A stretch of 50,454 nucleotides of DNA from Dimargaris cristalligena (Eukaryota > Kickxellomycota > Dimargaritomycetes > Dimargaritales > Dimargaritaceae): assembly GCA_027576995.1 (NCBI GenBank), contig JANBQC010000155.1:1-50454 (forward strand). The letters run 5' to 3'. Shown here one piece after another: positions 23,398 through 34,007 of the stretch. Positions within the stretch are counted from its first letter, which is position 1. Each line of letters starts with the position of its first letter. Under the pieces are notes generated by a model. The model made no database searches. It was not told where the DNA came from and saw nothing but the letters and a program-made list of their open reading frames with translations. The position numbers and the translations under genes were made by a program.

Positions 23398-25753
23398 TTA
23401 GTTTATATAATCGGAATCCATAATCAAAATATTCTTCTTCGGGGTCCCTGGTGCGCCTCCATCCGGCCCATTAATGGCCGTTCGGATTGCCTTGAGAAGA
23501 CCCTCCCCATCGGTCCCCGATAATGACGATGTCGAGGAAGAAGAAGCCGAAGAGGAGGTGGGAGTTGAAGTCACCCAAGGGATAGTGTTAAACTTGGGCG
23601 GCTGCAGCTCCCCCTTTTCCATGTAATGCATTAAATCCTCCCACATGGTTTGGCGTTCCAGGTGGGGACAGTGTTGGTACCAGCGATTCATCCAGAAACC
23701 GCGCACTTGAATATCCTTGAAAATAAATAAGGAGACGGGAAACAAAAGCGGTTTACGGCTCATGCCGCCGTAGATTACGAGGGGGGCGCCGGGGCTGAGA
23801 TAGACCAGGGTCAAATGTATACAAAAATACGGGATGCAAGGCAGTGGCGTGGTATCAATTAGAAACGCAGTAAAGGAGGTAAATTAGGTGAGGGGGTTGG
23901 TAAAAAAAAGGGTTGCGGTTGTAGAAGCGGGTTCCATGTGGACCAGACTCTGCGAAGCAAATGGGTCAGACATGTCGCTCTAATTACGAAGCCCCAGGGA
24001 AAAATAGTCTGAAGGAAATGCCTAATAGAATTCATGACCTGGGAATATCCACGTCTGGTATTATGCCAAGATTGAGAAGTAAGGCATCCGGCCTGCGACG
24101 TAATGAAGTAGCGTAAATGGGTGTCCCATACAGAGCATTATTCTATCGCATTCCGGTACCCACCCACTCAACAGTAGATTCATAAATCAGGAAATGTGGG
24201 CCACATCGAATATTCCCTACTAGGAGCAATCCCCCCCCCATAGACTTACCCAAGCGCACGAGCGATTTCCGAAGCAACCTTTCCCGCAGTGCAATCCAGG
24301 CCTAGTTTGATGGGCGAGCCCAAAGCTTTGAGATACTGGCGGGTGTCAGCCGTACCCATTTGTTCGGCTGTGAGGATCACGTCGGCTCCCAGCGATTTTA
24401 GGTGATTAATGGTCGTATCTAAGTCCGGTCTGGCGAAAGTAATACCGGATACAATTTTAATATTACTATTCATAAACAATTGGAACTGCCCACATTGGCC
24501 AAATTCGACAGGCAATATATAAAGCGCGCAACCTGGGCAATATTAAATTTGGTTAACCGCCTATGCGAGCTACTTACCGGTCTCGAATAATATTGATCGT
24601 TTTATAGCCCCAGATTTTGCATAGCTGAATCACCGCCTGGCCGACGGCACTAGTGGCCCCCGACTGGATCACATAATCGCCGGGCATTAGAGAGACGAAA
24701 TCATTCAGCATGCGATACGCGGTACTGGGGTTGATGGCCATGGAAGCGACCCCCAATATCGGGACTTTTTTGCGGGGGGCAAAACTGTAGATGTCGTTAG
24801 GCCCCACGGCCGCGTACGATTGCCAGGTGCCTATAGAGGATATAGAGAGAGGTGCAGTAATTTAAAGAAAAAAACATAGAATTATTTACCACAGGTGGGT
24901 GCGGTGTTAATTGGCTATACCGGGGGTTCCTACTATTTTTGGGCCTTCGTTAAGGTGGTTAAATGAGCAGTGCCTTTACGTGTAAACCTTACTGGAGGGT
25001 GTATATGATTTACCGGGGTCAAGTTACTCAGTTAGTATCATCTCGCACGGGGCTTACCAAACGAACGGTAGAGCGGCAACACCAAATTGCCTACTTGGTG
25101 ATTGCCCTGTCCTTGAATATTTCTGCCAATAGCCACAATTTCGGCCACCCCTTCGTTTCCCGCCACCGCGCCAATTTCGGGCTCGAAGGGGGGCTTCGCC
25201 GGGTAAACCCCTTCGATTTGGTTAATATCCGCGGGGTTGATGGGGGCGGCCAGGATGCGAACCAGGATCTTATCGTCGCCAAAGTTCTGAATGGGCCGGT
25301 TGACCAACCTGAATACCATTAATTTTGGTTAAAATATATGCATGTTCCAATGGTGGTGAATAAGAGTGTGTTAATGGTCTCTAGCTTATCTGCAACTTAG
25401 ATGTTGTTTGTAAAAACTTCAATGTATATATATATATATATATATACATATATGTCAATAATGGTATAACTGGATGAAGTATAGCCTCGGTGGCGATACT
25501 TGAAGTTATGGGGGTTACGTAAGCACCTCAACACCTTATACTGACGAAAAGACCTTCGGAAGGGGTGCCCGAATGAGGTGACTTACCGAAGCACATCGGC
25601 TGGTCGACCATAGTCTCGGAAAGCCACCGCCTGGTTGGTAGCTAAGAGGGACGGGTCCACCTTCTGAGTAAAGAAACGGCTTGGGGAAGCCATTCGGCCC
25701 GGCCGAAGTAGGGGCCCCGCCATGAAACGGGAGGGGAGTGGCGAGCGAAGCAT
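23398..25753 (-). CDS. ETR1: Mitochondrial trans-2-enoyl-ACP/CoA reductase (MECR/Etr1)
   Basis: Five exons: 25753-25587, 25308-25058, 24830-24578, 24429-24250, 23794-23398. All introns are GT-AG and the phases agree, giving 415 residues. The enzyme carries out the NADPH-dependent last reduction of mitochondrial fatty acid synthesis (known for the family). The N-terminus is Arg/Ser-rich without acidic residues until about residue 34, fitting a mitochondrial presequence. The catalytic-domain block APINPADINQIEGVYP places the catalytic tyrosine at Y91. The nucleotide-binding fold contains SGATSAVGQAVIQLCK (196-211), then NIIRDRPDLD and the typical LGPGAPLVIYGGMSRKP and SLFIFKDIQVRGFWMNRW. A Ser/Thr-rich insertion at about 361-381 lengthens the C-terminal region before the usual LLKAIRTAI and ILIM ending. 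The family is certain; all exon borders are hand-predicted but mutually consistent. Confidence 0.93.
25425..25446 (+). repeat. (TA)11 microsatellite in ETR1 intron 1
   Basis: Eleven uninterrupted TA units lie in the first intron of the ETR1 gene. No coding effect is expected. Confidence 0.95.
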
Positions 25754-26772
25754 AGTGAGCAATGGAATGGGACAGGTGAAGTGGAAATAGGGTGAGTTGA
25801 GTTAACTAGGTAAACTAGAAAGTGGGTATGATATAGAGGTTGAGGCCGAGTTTTGCCAATGAGCTACTACTACACTTCACACACTACTACTACTATTAGC
25901 GGGTGAGTGGCCTGGCCTGTTTAACACAGTGGTTGGTGTCATTGAGTGGTGTGAGCTGTTTCTTAGCTTATGCCCGAAACCGGAGCGAGACTCTATCTTC
26001 TGTAATCCCTCCCATTAAAGTGGACTAGGTGCAGGCAGCCACAAAGAAGCAGGCACTATTCCCCCGTTTTTGGTGGCCCTTTGTAGGCAATGGTTCAATA
26101 AGCCCAAATCTTCTATAAACAAGCCTCCAAAAAGACGGATAAAATCCACCCATGAAAGACCCTTATTAGCCGTTAATGATACAGATTTCCAAGTGCTTAT
26201 CGGTATAATCCTGGAATATGTGCTGTGCTGAAGACTTTGGCGTGGTGTATTGCCTGTAACAATTGGGCTATTACTTGGAAGGCGTTTTTGTCTAGTTCCA
26301 TTTGGATTTAAGCGGCCTGTAGTCAGGACTCAGTTGGTGGTGGACGATTGTAAGGAGTGGTGGTGGTGGTGTATCTGACTAGTGCTGGACTATCGGTATT
26401 GAGAGGGTGCTCCTCCTTACTGATGTTAGTAGTTGACCCTGAAAAGGGTATAAAAGTTGGTATAGTCGGCCCAGTTTAGTTCACATACACAACGCACACG
26501 TCTCCGTTTGTCTGACTACGCTCCCGTTGTTTCCATACACCTTTCCGGTCCAGACCAAGCTCATTCGTTTTCCAGGGTTATTCCATTTCGCCTTGTTGTC
26601 AGGGTTTTACCCTCCCATAGCCCCACCAGCCCAGTCTCCTTTGCTTGCTCGTTCCGAAGTCTTCCCAAAGTTGCAATCCTTATTGAGTAGTCAACCCTCC
26701 TACCCTTATAGTCTCATACTCTACCTTCCCGTAGTGAACTTTTCTTCACCACACTGCCTTTTTTATTTGTAT
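25754..26772. other. Divergent promoter region between ETR1 and the La/CCHC/PSP gene
   Basis: The two flanking genes are transcribed outward, so both promoters lie here. The plus-strand promoter has a clear TATA box and initiator-like sequence (26449-26483). No equally clear TATA is seen for ETR1. No protein-coding frame is supported between them. Confidence 0.6.
26449..26483 (+). promoter_or_regulatory. TATA box plus initiator-like start
   Basis: TATAAAAG at 26449-26456 is followed about 30 bases later by TTCACA, with the A at 26483 a plausible start site. This would leave a 5' leader of about 290 bases before the ATG at 26773. It is the best core promoter I see in the window. Confidence 0.5.
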
Positions 26773-29700
26773 ATGTCTACCGACCCCACCACACCCAATA
26801 CCCGGGACGCGTCCAGCGTCGACCAGTCGCCCAGTCTAGCGAACTCGGAGTCCAGCCAGACCCATTCCAATGCACCCGCCGTGACCCAGGAAACCCCGGC
26901 TGCAGCTCCCGCCTTTGAATTCAGCAACCAATTGTCGAAAGCCTGGCAACAATGCCCCGATGCGCCACTCATGTTGGTGTGTCGTGGTATACCCCAGTGG
27001 AAATATGACGCCATTCAAAAGTTCGCGTCTGACATCTTAGCCGAGGTAAGATACTTGACACCCCCCTCCTACTATTACCACGTAGTTAACGGCCATGTTA
27101 AAGAGCTTTGCTTGTTCTAATACAATAAGCGTACGAATCCATTGCATAGCACAAATAAATGGTGAAAAGTCACCGATAATAAGGCATTCCATAGTATACG
27201 ACGGAATGACCATATCTAAGTTCCATTGTATCTGACTTTTATTACCCCTCCCCTTTCCACGATATTTTTTAAATAACACTTCCTCTTAGACGAGCGATAC
27301 CAACACTGCTCTAGATTCCAACCTACATAGTTACTCCCCTCCGAACAAGAGACCCCGGAAGAATGGGCAGCCTAAACAGCCTCACCTACGTCGCCTCAAG
27401 CCCAAAATAGTGGATGCTGTCAATGCCGCTTTCATGTATCTTCTATCCCCCGAATACCTCGAAACCAACCGCCCCTCTAATACTGCTCTGGAGAAGAATC
27501 CCCAGGGGTTTGTTAGCATCAGTAGCCTATGCCATTCGGAACTGATCCGCAACCTGAATTTAAAGCGGTCGGAACTCGACACCATCCTAAGACGCCATTT
27601 AAAAGGTTTGGAACTCTCCACCGACGGACACAGGATCAGACGACTTTCGGACGCCGCTAGCTATGAGAGCATATCAATCAAGGGCACGGCCTCATCGTCC
27701 AACTGGCAGCCGTCGCCACCCCTCAGCCAATCGGCCCCCAAGTTACCTAACCCTGGTGGCCTAGTGGACGACGATGGCCAGTATACCTACTCCGACGTGA
27801 GCGATTTATCCAACACCGAGGAAGAGGAGGTGACTGTACTGACGGCCCCGGTCCGAGCCACCCCCCAGGAGGAAACTGTAACCGGTTATGCCGTCCTGTT
27901 GGATGATGGGGTGAGTTTGGATTTTCTCCAACATCAGCGGGACCCCCTGAAGGCGTTCATGGGCCCTTTGGGCGGGAATTACGAACGGGCTACCCAGCAT
28001 ATCATAGGGGAAACCTACGATCCTACCCAGTCCCTGTCGTCGGGATTCTCACGGACATGCTTTAATTGTGGGTCGCCCGAACACGCGGTTAACAACTGTC
28101 CACTGCCCATCGATGTAGCTCGGGTTAAACAAAATAGAGCACTTCACACACCGAGCCAGCGGCCCGTGTTTGACGGTCGGTAAGTAATAGACTATAGCAT
28201 ACCGGGTTTGCTATAGACGGCATGGCCCAAATATCAAACCTCGGCAGGGGCTATAATTCGGTGAGCCATCATCAACGTCTGTCCATTCAGGCTCTTTCTA
28301 AATATATCTCATGTCTAATCTACATTCTTATCATTTTCATTTGTGTATCAACTTTTCATCTGTTATTGGGAAATATCCCCCCATTATTAGCTATCATGCC
28401 GGTGACGAGGAAATTGACCGCCGGAGCGAATGGTACGAAAAATACCAGCCCGGAAAATACTCCGACACTCTTCTGGAGGCATTGGGCATCAATCCCCCCG
28501 AACCCACCGATCATTCGGACTCTACTAACCACCCGGACCTCGCTGCATCCCAACCGGTCCCCGAATTCGTCCAGCGGATGAAGCGATTCGGCTATCCACC
28601 GGGCTACATTGGCCCGACCCCCGATACCGACCCTTTGCACAAGGCCAAATCCCACGAGGTGTCCTTTACCCCGTTAGTTTTATATACGGGCGACGAAGAT
28701 GAGCCGAATATCCCGACTTCTTCTTCTTCCCTAAGGCCCACATCATCCGCCGCACCAACCTCCCCGGGTGAAGTCAAGGATAGTAACATATCTATCCCTG
28801 GATTAGCCCGGTCAATCTCCACCCCAGTACATGCGGTCGCAAATACGACCCAGTCGGTGTACTATCCTTTGGTTAAGTTTCCCGGGCTCGACTTGAACCT
28901 GTTTTCATTTACATCGGACAGGCCGGGGCGCGCCAAGAATCCTCCCGCTATCTGGCGTCATACCCCACAGCGGCCCAGTCCGGGCCGAAACTATACCGCC
29001 GACAATTATCATACCCATGTCCATTCCCGTGCCCGTGCCCATACCCATACCCATGCCCATGCCTATGACTATGCCTATGGACATGGTAGCCACGACTATC
29101 ACGGGTATCCCGATCATAGGTATCCGGTGCACTTCCAGCCCCAGACCGTAGATAAAATCGATGATGGCGACGACAACGACCCGTTTAATTCCCTAATGAA
29201 TTCTTACCGCCGTATTTCGGAAAAACACGCCCGTCCAAGTCTCACTTCACTGCCTACCGTTAACTCTGATAGTCGCAGGGACGGTACCGTGCGCCTGCAT
29301 CCCTATGACCAGACGGAGACCCATCCCCGGTCGCCGGTTCATCACGGGCCAATGGAACCTGTCCATTCATATCGGGGTTTGGCAGAAGAAACTGGTCTCC
29401 TTCGTCCGCGGCTACCGAGTCGTAATCATAGCCAAACCCAACCCCAGGCCTACTATAGCCGACGATCCCGATCCCCTTCACCGCCCCCATCGTTTAGTCA
29501 TCGACGAATGTCTATTCCCCCACCACTTCAAACCGGGGCCAATCCGTTCCAAAACTTTTGGGAGTACGAAAACGACCTGAATTGCCCCCACCGACACCAA
29601 CGCCAGCCCACTAATCATTCTCCATCCATGTACGGTAGCGGCGGAAGTGGTAATGGGGGCGGGTATCACCAGGGTGGCCACGGATACAGCCGGGGGGATA

Positions 29701-30035
29701 TGACCCCGGGGCGGCCTTCAGGAATGGGTGGTCATTACCATGCATCCCAGCCCACCCCCTCGCCCACCAGCCGCAAACCGAGGGCTGATGACCGGAAGAA
29801 GAAACCGAAAGGGAAGAAGGCAGGTAAGAAGCCGGCACAGGACGACTTGGAATACGGAGGTTGGCCTGAAGATGATGCGGAGAATCCGGAGTCTACCCCT
29901 AAGCAGCAACACTCACAGATTAGCACCCCAGTGCTACCCACCATTACACCCCCATCCGCCGCGGAGTCTCCCTTAGCCACTGGTGGATCTGATATGGAAG
30001 AGGGGGAAATTGATATGGATCTTAGCGACTCTTAG
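26773..30035 (+). CDS. CCHC zinc-knuckle/PSP-domain protein (ZCCHC8-like) with La-motif-like domain
   Basis: Three exons: 26773-27045, 27290-28179, 28391-30035; phases agree, giving 935 residues. Residues 128-210 resemble a La-type winged helix: GFVSISSLCHSELIRNLNL then LDTILRRHLKGLELSTDG and HRIRRL match the second half of La motifs, while the YFS-type first helix is weaker. A zinc knuckle C348-x2-C351-x4-H356-x4-C361 (CFNCGSPEHAVNNC) is followed by RYHAGDEE and then the PSP block at 445-460 (PEFVQRMKRFGYPPGY). Knuckle plus PSP is the layout of ZCCHC8, the scaffold of the nuclear exosome targeting complex (known). The remaining 450 residues are disordered, with a His-Ala/His-Thr repeat, a Lys/Arg-rich stretch near 850 and an acidic end (MEEGEIDMDLSDS). 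A nuclear RNA-surveillance role is inferred. A longer in-frame N-terminus from 26527 is hydrophobic and unlikely. Confidence 0.85.
29018..29090 (+). repeat. In-frame hexanucleotide repeat coding His/Ala/Thr dipeptides
   Basis: Imperfect CCCATA/CCCATG/CCTATG units inside exon 3 of the ZCCHC8-like gene encode RARAHTHTHAHAYDYAYGH. The repeat length divides by three, so length changes of whole units keep the frame. Confidence 0.85.
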
Positions 30036-31563
30036 AGCTACCTTTTGACTATTCAACTTCGTGTATCTAGAGTTTGGTCTACGTACCTATGTATATTTAT
30101 GTATGTACATCTTGTAAAAAAAAATAGCTAGTGCTATATCGTTGGTTTTCGGTGGTTGTTTTAAAATATTATATTATAGAAATGCGATTATGAGTATATT
30201 CTAAATTGTAGAAGTGGGTCTTTACGGCATGATGGTCGAGGCAGCTCAATGGCCCATACAACTGCGTTACCGAGTTGCCTGGAACCCTATTGATCCCCTG
30301 TATCCTATAGGTCTCACAGGGCTCAATAGTAGTTCTCTACGGTTAAGGCCACGAGTTGCCACATCGGGGGATTTCTCAGTAAAGTTTGGAATACCCTAAG
30401 CCCAAGACGAGTGTTGTAGAAAACGCTCAAAACAAGTATATTTTATAAGATAGTGATGTAAAGGATATGTTAATATAGTGGGGGTTGACTTAACTAGAAC
30501 GGGGAGGGTGATATACAAATAATCGACTGGTTGGTTAATAAGCAGGATATGTTAATGGGTTCGGTTGTATATAACCGAATGGACTAGTGGTCCCGAGCTG
30601 AGAGATGGGGGCTATCGGCATTGTATACTAATGTCGAATAGGTGAATGAGGAAGACGGATATTCTGAAGAGAATGGACACCTTCCCTTCAAGCATTAGCT
30701 TCCCATATACCATGAACACAACTAGGCCGGATAAGCACCCGCGGTCTAAAGAAGTATCAGCCCTCAGCATTTTGGTTACTAAGCACATCGTGAGCAATCT
30801 CCCCTTAAAAACATCAACTATATGGGGAATGAATTGCATGTCCCCTCCCATTTACTGTGCACATAATACACCCGGCTATTCTCGCGACCTCCCGGAAATA
30901 TATTTTGCCAGTGCTTATTTCTCTTAATAGTTGGATACTGCCTGCATGTGTAGGATGGGAAACTTAGACTCCATCTCAGATGCCTCGAACGATTCTATCG
31001 TAACACCCGAAGTCCTTCTATTACTGGTACGCATGGTTTACTAGGCCAGGCCTCGTATTCTTACATGTGCCTCCCATCCTTCCTAGTCCCTCCCCTATCT
31101 CTCTATTCTTTACAACCCAAGCCCCCCTCTTGTCGATATAAACGGGAACTTGGCACTCAAATAGGGGATGCATCTATTTTTTATATATACTACTGTAATG
31201 TATATGAACCAACGAGCCAGAAGGCGCTTGTGGAGCGTTTCACTAATCTTGAGCAGGGGGATGGGGCGCGGGGGATATAGGAATAGAGCGAGTTATAGTT
31301 CATCGAGATTTGTAAAAAGTGTGGAGGAGAGGAACGCTTGCCTTGCAGAATTAATTTCCGAGGCAGTAGAACGGGCCCTGCCTCTCTCCCTTATTTAATA
31401 TGTAACGAACCCCCACTCTTCACGTCATCTTCTTCCACTTCTATTCCTGTACTTAATTGCATTTTTGTTTTTGCCAAGCTGGACATACCATTATTATTCA
31501 CCCTACACCTCGTTTTATAGCCAATTAAGTTACTTTCCAGTGGAATAGTCCGAGTGTAGAACC
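30036..31563. other. Intergenic, AT-rich
   Basis: It carries the 3' flank of the ZCCHC8-like gene (an A-rich tract at about 30117-30125) and the promoter side of the next gene. A small inverted repeat with 7-bp arms (TTCGGTT) lies at 30560-30579. Frames at 30612-30927 on both strands look like chance. No known family is seen. Confidence 0.5.
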
Positions 31564-33251
31564 ATGGTTCGTATCCACAGTTTCTGGCTGGCATTAGCGC
31601 TTCCAGCCACCCCTCTGTCGGCCGTTTCTACCGACTTTAATTTGAAGTTCCTTATGACCAAAAAGACGACGGCAACCACGCCAACTTCCCAGTCTCTCCC
31701 TGTCACCAATTCAAAGCCCAAAGAACTCGATTACATTATCAATGGTTCGGATGAAGAGGTAACTTAAATAGCAATTCCAATTTGTAACAGCCCCTCATTT
31801 TGGAAAACCTAAAGTCAGGGGTTTTTTTTTTGAGCTTGTCTTGTTCGCCCATTACACAATGGCTTTCTAAAATAGTTCTTTACGATGGACTATTGCCAGA
31901 TACGGAAGCCTAATACCAATTCAATATATCCCTACTATTTATCTTGATTTTTACGCTTACCTTTCTACTTTAACCCTCGGCTCAGTTCCGAGCTCAACTG
32001 GCCAAACTCGTGTCGCCCACTTCATCGGCCCTAGACACCGATTATTCAGACAGCAGCAGCAGCAGTAGTAGCAGCCGCCTGGACGACCTGGCTCCCTTTC
32101 TACACACCGTTGTACACTCGCTGACTATTCAGTACATGGCCGACCAACTCGACTCACTTCTCCTCTTGGATTACAATTGGCTGCAACTGGGCTCGTCGTC
32201 CCCCAGCCCCACACCCCGTTCCAATGTTCTGCAGCGAATAATGGATTTCGCCCGTCGTACAACTCGCAAAGGTTTAATCAGGGAATTCTCTCGCCTTCAG
32301 GAAGGTGTCGAAGGCAGGGGGGGAAGTGCAAGTGCAAGTGGCTCGCCCTATTCCGAATACGAGGATTACCTTAGTATTCCATCGACGGACATCCGCGCCC
32401 AGTGGCCCTTTCTGTACCCCGTACGACGTCACTGGTGGTCGCTGGTGGGCGACTTAATCATCTTTTACACCAGCGGCCAGTTTCTGGGCGCCCGGGGGGA
32501 AATGGCGGCCAAAGGACTGGCCCCGGAGTACCGAACCTTTTTGGACCGGCTAATGGGCTTCCGCGGAGACTTAACCGGGCGAATGTCATCCGGCGGTAGC
32601 TCCACCACTACCTCCTCCTCCTCCTCAACCGATCATAGCATTGGTAGTGGGGCGAGTCGAAGAGGCAGCCATGCGAGCGACTTTTCTAGTACAGTTAACC
32701 GGGACGATATCGACGATAAGGTCAGCGAGGAAAGTGATGACTACATTAGTACCATCAACCACAGCCCCAGCCCCTCCCGTACACCTTCAATCACCACCAG
32801 CTCCAAAGCCGATTACGAAGGGGAACGTCTCCGTTTTGATTTATTCCTATTATCCGCCGTACCCGAAGTGATATTCATGGCCATGGCCACGGAGAATGAA
32901 TGGCAACCACTCGAGCAACTTTGTCAGCGTTTACGACGGGAGGCCAATTCCCATGTGGCGGACCGTTGCTACACCATTTGGTTGGCGGTGATGATTACCC
33001 TGGAGGACGATGTGAACCAGTACTGGAATCGACCGGCGACAGCGGCGACAATGGGGAATGAACGGGTGGAGGGGGACGGGGAAGGAAAAGATGACGCAGT
33101 CGGGGAGGGCCGTCCGCCATCCGAATTGGCGATATTTTATGCCGACCTGGACCACAAACAGAGTGTCACGGATCTACTTTCGGAGTGGAATAGTCCCCGG
33201 AACCGGAAAGTCGCCCGTTTCCACCAAGGCCGATTCCAAATCAAAACGTAG
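31564..33251 (+). CDS. Orphan Ser-rich protein, probably secreted
   Basis: Two exons, 31564-31758 and 31986-33251, joined at a GAG/GTAACT donor and a CTCAG acceptor in phase 0, encode 486 residues. I recognise no family. The start (ACCATGG context) begins MVRIHSFWLALALPATPLSA, which reads as a signal peptide with a likely cut near residue 22. Two alpha-helical segments (about 95-200, with LHTVVHSLTIQYMADQLDSL, and a later one with WQPLEQLCQRLRREANSHV) are separated by serine runs and a Ser/Thr-rich, mostly disordered stretch. It is poor in cysteine, unlike many small secreted effectors. Good codon continuity across 1.2 kb and a clean intron support a real gene. A signal-anchor membrane protein is the alternative. 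Confidence 0.75.
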
Positions 33252-34007
33252 TATGCGAGAGAGAAGTGAAGGTAGGGGGGGGATACGCGTGTCCCCCCTT
33301 TTCACTGCTCGATCAACTCGCATATCTCTCTCTTAGAGACCCGAAATTTCCCCCTCCCCTGCCTTTTACGAGAGCCCCCTTGCAGACGGTTACTATATAA
33401 TCAGAAATAAATGACCCCGTATGGCTTATTTGCACATGCTTAACCTGGATTAGAATAACGTGCTACTCGTTTATTAAATGTACGTTGACTAGGGTCAGCA
33501 TTGATAGACAGTGCAAAAAGCCGAGAAGTCAGTAATGGTACCGACAACAAAAAAAAATTGGAATGAGGATGAAAAAAGTAGGAGAAATGAAAGGCCGATT
33601 GAAAGAATCCCCCTAGGTAAGGTGCACACATAATAATATAAAGTACAAAACATCAAGCATAGCCATCGGGTGGAGGATTGTAAATAAAAAATCTATATAC
33701 CCGACGCGGAAGTGCGTAGAGTTTGGGATTATCATTTTTCAGTTTTCCGGGCACCCTGGCTAGAGTATGAGCAGTCGAAAAAGAAATTGTTGAATGCGGA
33801 GTAGAAATAGAATATATATATATATATAAAAGTAGACGAACCAATGTCATGAAAATATAGTAAAGAAATCAAGTGGAGTGTCATCACGGATCCATTGATA
33901 GCAAAGTCGAAGAAAGATTTAGCACCGGATCAATCTTATAGTAGTGGTGAAGGGGGGGGAGAGTGGCACATAACGGACGAGGGAAACCAGTGGCAGTTGT
34001 ATGATCT
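33252..34007. other. Short intergenic between convergent genes
   Basis: Both neighbours end here. It contains the AATAAA above and an (AT)n run at 33812-33828. No coding frame is supported. Confidence 0.6.
33406..33411 (+). terminator. Candidate polyadenylation signal
   Basis: AATAAA lies about 155 bases after the stop of the orphan secreted-protein gene and is the first such hexamer downstream in the expected range. Confidence 0.35.

Noticed and set aside
26527..26772. Longer N-terminus for the ZCCHC8-like protein
   Set aside because: The upstream residues are hydrophobic and pyrimidine-derived, and the segment fits a 5' leader behind the TATA box better.
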